64,000 nucleotides of DNA from Alligator mississippiensis (lineage: Eukaryota > Chordata > Crocodylia > Alligatoridae): contig NC_081830.1 of NCBI RefSeq assembly GCF_030867095.1, forward strand, positions 37,679,832-37,743,831, read 5' to 3'. This document shows, in pieces, positions 58,744 through 64,000 of this stretch. The number at the start of each line of letters is the position of its first letter. Position 1 is the first letter of the stretch. Under the pieces are notes generated by a model that was not told the origin of the DNA, did not search any database, and saw only the letters and a list, made by a program, of their open reading frames with translations. A program made the translations under genes and the position numbers.

Positions 58744-60528
58744 TGCAACTGTTGCGCGCATCCTGGCCAGCCCTTCTTTCTTGGTCCCTGGCCGGGGGCC
58801 CGGGTTGCCCGGCGCGTGCTGCAGGCTCCCCGCCCCAGCCCTGGAGCACCGGGCAGGGGCAGGGGCAGGGGCAGGGGAGCCCTTGCCCGAGGCGCGTGGG
58901 CCTGTGTGGAGGGGAGCAGGCGGGGGAGCTTGGGGGAGTGCTGCGCCCCCAGCCCGTGGGGGCGGGCCTGGCGCTGGTGCTGGTGCTGGTGCCGGGCGGG
59001 CTGGGGGTGCCGAGGCGGCAGCGTGCGAGCCCAAGCACATCACAATTGCCCTTTACCGTCTGGGGCCGTAGGTGCGCCTTGCCCAGGCTCCTGCGTCGCC
59101 CCGTGGCAGGGAGCGGACGCTGAAGGGCCGAGGGGCCTGCGGAGAAGCAGGGGGGGGTTCCGCTGCCGCTCTCTCCCCTGCCGCCGGCAGCGGCGAAGGT
59201 CTCGGCCGTTGTCCTTGGGAGGCTGCGCGCCTATCTGCCGCGCCGAATGGCCGCCGGCGGCCCTTTCCAGCGAGAATCCGAGCGAGCCCTTTGTGAGCCC
59301 GGCTGAGTGGTCAGGTTGCGCGGCGTGTGGTGGCAGGAGGTTCCGCGCGTGAGCGTCACGGCACGGCCTGGGGTAAAAGAGCTGCCTGGGGGCCGTTTGC
59401 AACTTCCCAGCTGCGGGGTTCACGCCATGAGCCCTGCCCGTGTCTCGTGCGAGACGGGAAATGGGGAATCCCCACCGAGTCCTCTCTTTGCCGCTCGCTC
59501 GGGAGTTTGGAAACCCCCAGCACGTCCCGCCTCCGGCCGTCTCTTTTCTGGAGGGAAAAGGCCTGGCCTCGGGAGCCTCTCCTCCCGCGGGGGACCCTCC
59601 GTGCCGCTCCTCCGCCCGGCTGCCCTTCTCTGTGCCCGCTCCGTGTGTGCCGCGGGAGGTGTGGGGGCCGGAGCGGGGCCCAGCTTGCCAGGCGTGGACG
59701 CAGCGTGGATGCAGGAGGGGGCGCCGTGGTCCTTTCGGTTGCCAGATCCTTGCGCAGGTGGCCCCGGTCCGCCTTGGCCGTGACCCCGGGGCGCATTTTT
59801 CTGTGGCCGGCACTTCTGGCCAGCTCGCTACTCGCCCCCTTTCCCAGGTCCCGTTCGCCTCTGTTAGAGAGCACGGGGTCCGGCACGGGCCCCTGGCGCA
59901 CCCCGCCGCTTGCTTCTCTCTGTCCTGATAAGGGCCCGTTTCCGCTCCCTCCCAGCTTCCGATCCGCAAGTGGACGTTCCCGCCACTCCCCGGACTGCCT
60001 GGCATAGTGACGAGCCCCGGGTGGGGGACCTTGTCGGAGGCTTGGCGGAAGGAAGCGGGAGACGGCCGTTGGCAAGCGGGCCGCCCCGATCCACCTGCTG
60101 AATGACACTCTCCGAGCACTCCAGGCGGCCGGCGAGGCGCGGTTTCCCTGGGGCAGAGCCACGTTGCTTGCTCCCCGGCAGTCGGTGTTCAGGCAGGCGC
60201 CGAGCGGTTCTGTATTGGACGCCTGTTTCTCCCGGTTTGCCGGGAGCAGAAGATAGGCCGCCTGGCCCGTGGTGCCCTGCATCCCCTCTGGAGCCTGTGC
60301 TCGGGTGCTGGCAGCCCACCAGGGCTCGGGGACCCGGGCGGTTTTCGGCGGGGGCTTGCGTGCTGCGGTTAGGAGCGCGGCCGTTTCCGGTCGGAGCTGC
60401 TCCAGGGCCCGGGGCCGAACGCCAGTGCTGGCTACAAATGTCCAACTCGGGATCCTTAAAATTCTAGTTTATTAGGCGGATTGAAACACTGTAATGAGTT
60501 AAATCATAAACCTTGGGGCTGGTCCCCC

Positions 60529-60560
<32 letters not shown>

Positions 60561-62256
60561 CACAGTAGCAAGCTACAGAGTCAGGTATACCTATCCTAGA
60601 AGCGCTGGAGTCTGCCGTCGATGGCCAGTCGAGCCTTCTTTCAGCGTGGTGTTATCCTCCAGAAGGGGGTCGCCGGCTGGTCCTTCTGGCTGGACAGGTG
60701 TGGTCAAGTTGGAGATGAAGAGGGCGCCCCTGAGGGTCACTTTTCACTGCCTTTTCTCTGTCCTTGGCAGACTTTGGTGACTCCCCAGTTTTCAGGTTTG
60801 CCCAATCCAGGGGTCATTGACTCTCGTGGGACTTTCCCCTCCCCCCCCCCCCGCTCGGTGGCTACTGGATGGCATCTGTCAGCCCCAGGGGTCGTGCGCA
60901 TGAACGTGCAGGTTTGGGAGTCCGTTGATGAATTTGGAATAGGGCTCTGGGAGCGGTCGCTCTGGAGATATTCAGCCCCAAAGTTGTTCCCCGGCGTGGA
61001 TTAACTGAGGCCAGGGCTTCTGGCCCTTGATCAGTGACGTTTAGAGATTTCCCGGTTGTTACATTGCGTTGTATTGAATTTTTCCGTTGGTTGATCTGCA
61101 GCTCCCAGGTGTTAATTTCTGTCTGCTACTATGTTACACATTCAATCATGTTACACATTCAATCACGGATTGACTGGCTCTTTCAGGGGCCAGCCTGATA
61201 CAGGGAAGGGCAGTTTGATTCCTGCCCTTGTTAACATTGTTACAATGTATAACTTACTTATGAAACTAAACACATTCAGTGGAAAGTTGAAAGGTGAGGA
61301 GTCTAAAAGATAAGCTACAAATGCCATGGCACACAAATAGATAAAACTACCAAAATACAAGGGGAGATACAAAATGCACACACACAACTTTGAAAACACA
61401 ATTCCTCATCTTAAAGTGAAAGAGAGAGGAAGGAAGAAAAGGTAGAAAAAGGGAAACATATCCAAAGAGGGGAGAGCAAATGCAGGCAAGAGGAAAAGGG
61501 GGCTTTCTGCCACACCAGCAGGTGCCGGTGGTCGGCCCCGGTGGAGTTTGTCGGTTTCCGGTCCCGCCTGAGGTGCTGCGGCCTGGGTTGGGGTCAGCCC
61601 CGCTGCCTTGTCCCTGGAGAGGAGTGGGCGTGGGGAGGGAACGCCCCTGAGATCTTGCCCGGGGCAGGCGGGCGCAAGGAATGCCTGGAGGCTCTGGGCG
61701 GCGGCCCTGGCCTCCTTGAGCGCCCCCCAGGCCGGGCTGTGGATGCGAAGGCCCCAGTGAGTCCCTGGCAGGTGTTGGGCTTGTGCTGGACTGGAAGAGA
61801 CGTTGAGGGGGAGCTTGCGTGTAGCCAGTGCCTGGGCCCGCCGTTTCCGTGCGGGTGTTGGTGGAGCGTGGCAGGGGATTTGCCCGAGCTGGGGGTGTCT
61901 TTTCCTGGTCGTGGCTTAGGACTGGGTGCGGTGGCAGGGGCAGGCTGTGTGCGGGGCCAGGAGGGGAGAGGAGGGGCCCGGGTCAGGGGTGGGGGCCTGG
62001 AGCAGGGAGGCGGGAGGCGGGCAGCAGGCTGGAGTTGGGGGAGGCGGGCGGGGGTCAGGGGGTGCGCGCCCAGGGCGAGCAGGGGCGGTGGGCCGTGAGT
62101 GCGCACGTGTTGGTGTTGGGCGCGCGTGTGACGGGAGGGGCGGGGCGGGGCGGGCTGTGTGCGGGCGCGGGGAGGTGGGGCGGGCCGGGAGCAGGCGTGC
62201 GGGGTGGGAGCGGGGTGTACGCCGGCCTGAAAAGGGCCGGGCGAGGCAGGGCTGGC
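58744..62256 (+). other. 5S intergenic spacer 17 (3,513 bp)
   Basis: (GCAC)8, the only such allele, with a short ACA tail lies at 60530-60564. A at 60161 is shared with spacers 13 and 14. Three private changes cluster in about 100 bp: a lost G near 59436, C at 59517 and an extra C near 59537. No gene is present. Confidence 0.93.
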
Positions 62257-62377
62257 GCCTACGGCCATACCACCCTGAACACGCCCGATCTCGTCTGATC
62301 TCGGAAGCTAAGCAGGGTTGGGCCCGGTTAGTACCTGGATGGGAGACCGCCTGGGAATACCGGGTGCTGTAGGCTTT
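62257..62377 (+). rRNA. RNA5S: 5S ribosomal RNA, copy 18 (last in window)
   Basis: Reads as identical to copy 2. The terminator is at 62375-62378 and the upstream A-tract at 62230-62233. Its flank has the two-copy 7-bp repeat. Confidence 0.97.
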
Positions 62378-64000
62378 TGCAACTGTTGCGCGCATCCTGG
62401 CCAGCCCTTCTTTCTTGGTCCCTGGCCGGGGGCCCGGGTTGCCCGGCGCGTGCTGCAGGCTCCCCGCCCCAGCCCTGGAGCACCGGGCAGGGGCAGGGGC
62501 AGGGGCAGGGGAGCCCTTGCCCGAGGCGCGTGGGCCTGTGTGGAGGGGAGCAGGCGGGGGAGCTTGGGGGAGTGCTGCGCCCCCAGCCCGTGGGGGCGGG
62601 CCTGGCGCTGGTGCTGGTGCTGGTGCCGGGCGGGCTGGGGGTGCCGAGGCGGCAGCGTGCGAGCCCAAGCACATCACAATTGCCCTTTACCGTCTGGGGC
62701 CGTAGGTGCGCCTTGCCCAGGCTCCTGCGTCGCCCCGTGGCAGGGAGCGGACGCTGAAGGGCCGAGGGGCCTGCGGAGAAGCAGGGGGGGGTTCCGCTGC
62801 CGCTCTCTCCCCTGCCGCCGGCAGCGGCGAAGGTCTCGGCCGTTGTCCTTGGGAGGCTGCGCGCCTATCTGCCGCGCCGAATGGCCGCCGGCGGCCCTTT
62901 CCAGCGAGAATCCGAGCGAGCCCTTTGTGAGCCCGGCTGAGTGGTCAGGTTGCGCGGCGTGTGGTGGCAGGAGGTTCCGCGCGTGAGCGTCACGGCACGG
63001 CCTGGGGTAAAAGAGCTGCCTGGGGGCCGTTTGCAACTTCCCAGCTGCGGGGTTCACGCCATGAGCCCTGGCCCGTGTCTCGTGCGAGACGGGAAATGGG
63101 GAATCCCCACCGAGTCCTCTCTTTGCCGCTCGCTCGGGAGTTTGGAAACCCTCAGCACGTCCCGCCTCCGGCGTCTCTTTTCTGGAGGGAAAAGGCCTGG
63201 CCTCGGGAGCCTCTCCTCCCGCGGGGGACCCTCCGTGCCGCTCCTCCGCCCGGCTGCCCTTCTCTGTGCCCGCTCTGTGTGTGCCGCGGGAGGTGTGGGG
63301 GCCGGAGCGGGGCCCAGCTTGCCAGGCTTGGACGCAGCGTGGATGCAGGAGGGGGCGCCGTGGTCCTTTCGGTTGCCAGATCCTTGCGCAGGTGGCCCCG
63401 GTCCGCCTTGGCCGTGACCCCGGGGCGCATTTTTCTGTGGCCGGCACTTCTGGCCAGCTCGCTACTCGCCCCCCTTTCCCAGGTCCCGTTCGCCTCTGTT
63501 AGAGAGCACGGGGTCCGGCACGGGCCCCTGGCGCACCCCGCCGCTTGCTTCTCTCTGTCCTGATAAGGGCCCGTTTCCGCTCCCTCCCAGCTTCCGATCC
63601 GCAAGTGGACGTTCCCGCCACTCCCCGGACTGCCTGGCATAGTGACGAGCCCCGGGTGGGGGACCTTGTCGGAGGCTTGGCGGAAGGAAGCGGGAGACGG
63701 CCGTTGGCAAGCGGGCCGCCCCGATCCACCTGCTGAATGACACTCTCCGAGCACTCCAGGCGGCCGGCGAGGCGCGGTTTCCCTGGGGCAGAGCCGCGTT
63801 GCTTGCTCCCCGGCAGTCGGTGTTCAGGCAGGCGCCGAGCGGTTCTGTATTGGACGCCTGTTTCTCCCGGTTTGCCGGGAGCAGAAGATAGGCCGCCTGG
63901 CCCGTGGTGCCCTGCATCCCCTCTGGAGCCTGTGCTCGGGTGCTGGCAGCCCACCAGGGCTCGGGGACCCGGGCGGTTTTCGGCGGGGGCTTGCGTGCTG
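62378..64000 (+). other. Partial 5S spacer 18, cut by the window end
   Basis: Only the GC-rich downstream part is present. Private changes are T at 63276, T at 63328 and one extra C near 63470-63474. No gene is present. Confidence 0.93.

Larger units (their letters stand above)
1..64000 (+). repeat. Tandem 5S rDNA array, consensus unit about 3,641 bp (window lies wholly inside it)
   Basis: The window holds 17 full units and two partial ones, all in the same orientation. Unit lengths from gene start to gene start are 3675, 3641, 3648, 3641, 3639, 3642, 3633, 3632, 3641, 3657, 3641, 3636, 3637, 3646, 3641, 3634 and 3634. The sequence begins 338 bp before a 5S gene and ends 1,623 bp after another, so neither array boundary is present. 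Vertebrate 5S genes are typically arrayed apart from the 45S rDNA; the human unit is about 2.2 kb, so this spacer is longer. The array supplies 5S rRNA to the large ribosomal subunit by RNA polymerase III transcription. Confidence 0.97.

Overview
The whole window is the inside of one tandem array of vertebrate-type 5S ribosomal RNA genes. Eighteen complete 121-nt 5S genes lie head to tail on the + strand, the first at 339 and the last at 62257. They are 3,632 to 3,675 bp apart (mean about 3,642 bp). No array end, protein gene, tRNA, snRNA or recognisable mobile element was found. The many open frames in the spacer are an effect of GC-rich, stop-poor DNA.

The 5S sequence is clearly animal and vertebrate. 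Compared with the human 5S sequence recalled from memory it has five substitutions (C2, A25, T63, C69, C79). A start of GCC and an A at 25 recall non-mammalian vertebrate 5S genes. I therefore lean to a sauropsid such as a turtle, crocodilian or squamate, but the species cannot be fixed from this sequence.

Every unit has the same plan, described best on the unit beginning at 4014. In order it holds: the 5S gene with its internal promoter; a single T4 terminator; about 1.7 kb of GC- and CpG-rich spacer with a CAGGGG microsatellite; a short AT-richer stretch and a (GCAC)n(AC)n microsatellite; about 0.27 kb of mixed sequence and a C-run; about 0.5 kb of AT-rich DNA with small hairpins, a 17-bp tandem duplication and a polypurine run; and about 0.75 kb of G-rich upstream DNA with a 7-bp GGGAGGC repeat, a CACGTG box, a GC-box cluster and an A-tract at -27 to -24.

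The units are almost identical. Their length differences can be accounted for to the base by six sources: the GCAC count, the AC tail, the C-run, the 7-bp repeat (2 or 3 copies), the CAGGGG or GGGGC count, and a few single-base indels. The first unit also has a private replacement block that adds 36 bp. Shared and private markers show recent local spread: spacers 2 and 4 match, 7 and 8 match, and 13, 14 and 17 share a marker. One gene copy (at 29490) differs at nucleotide 13; the other 17 read as identical.
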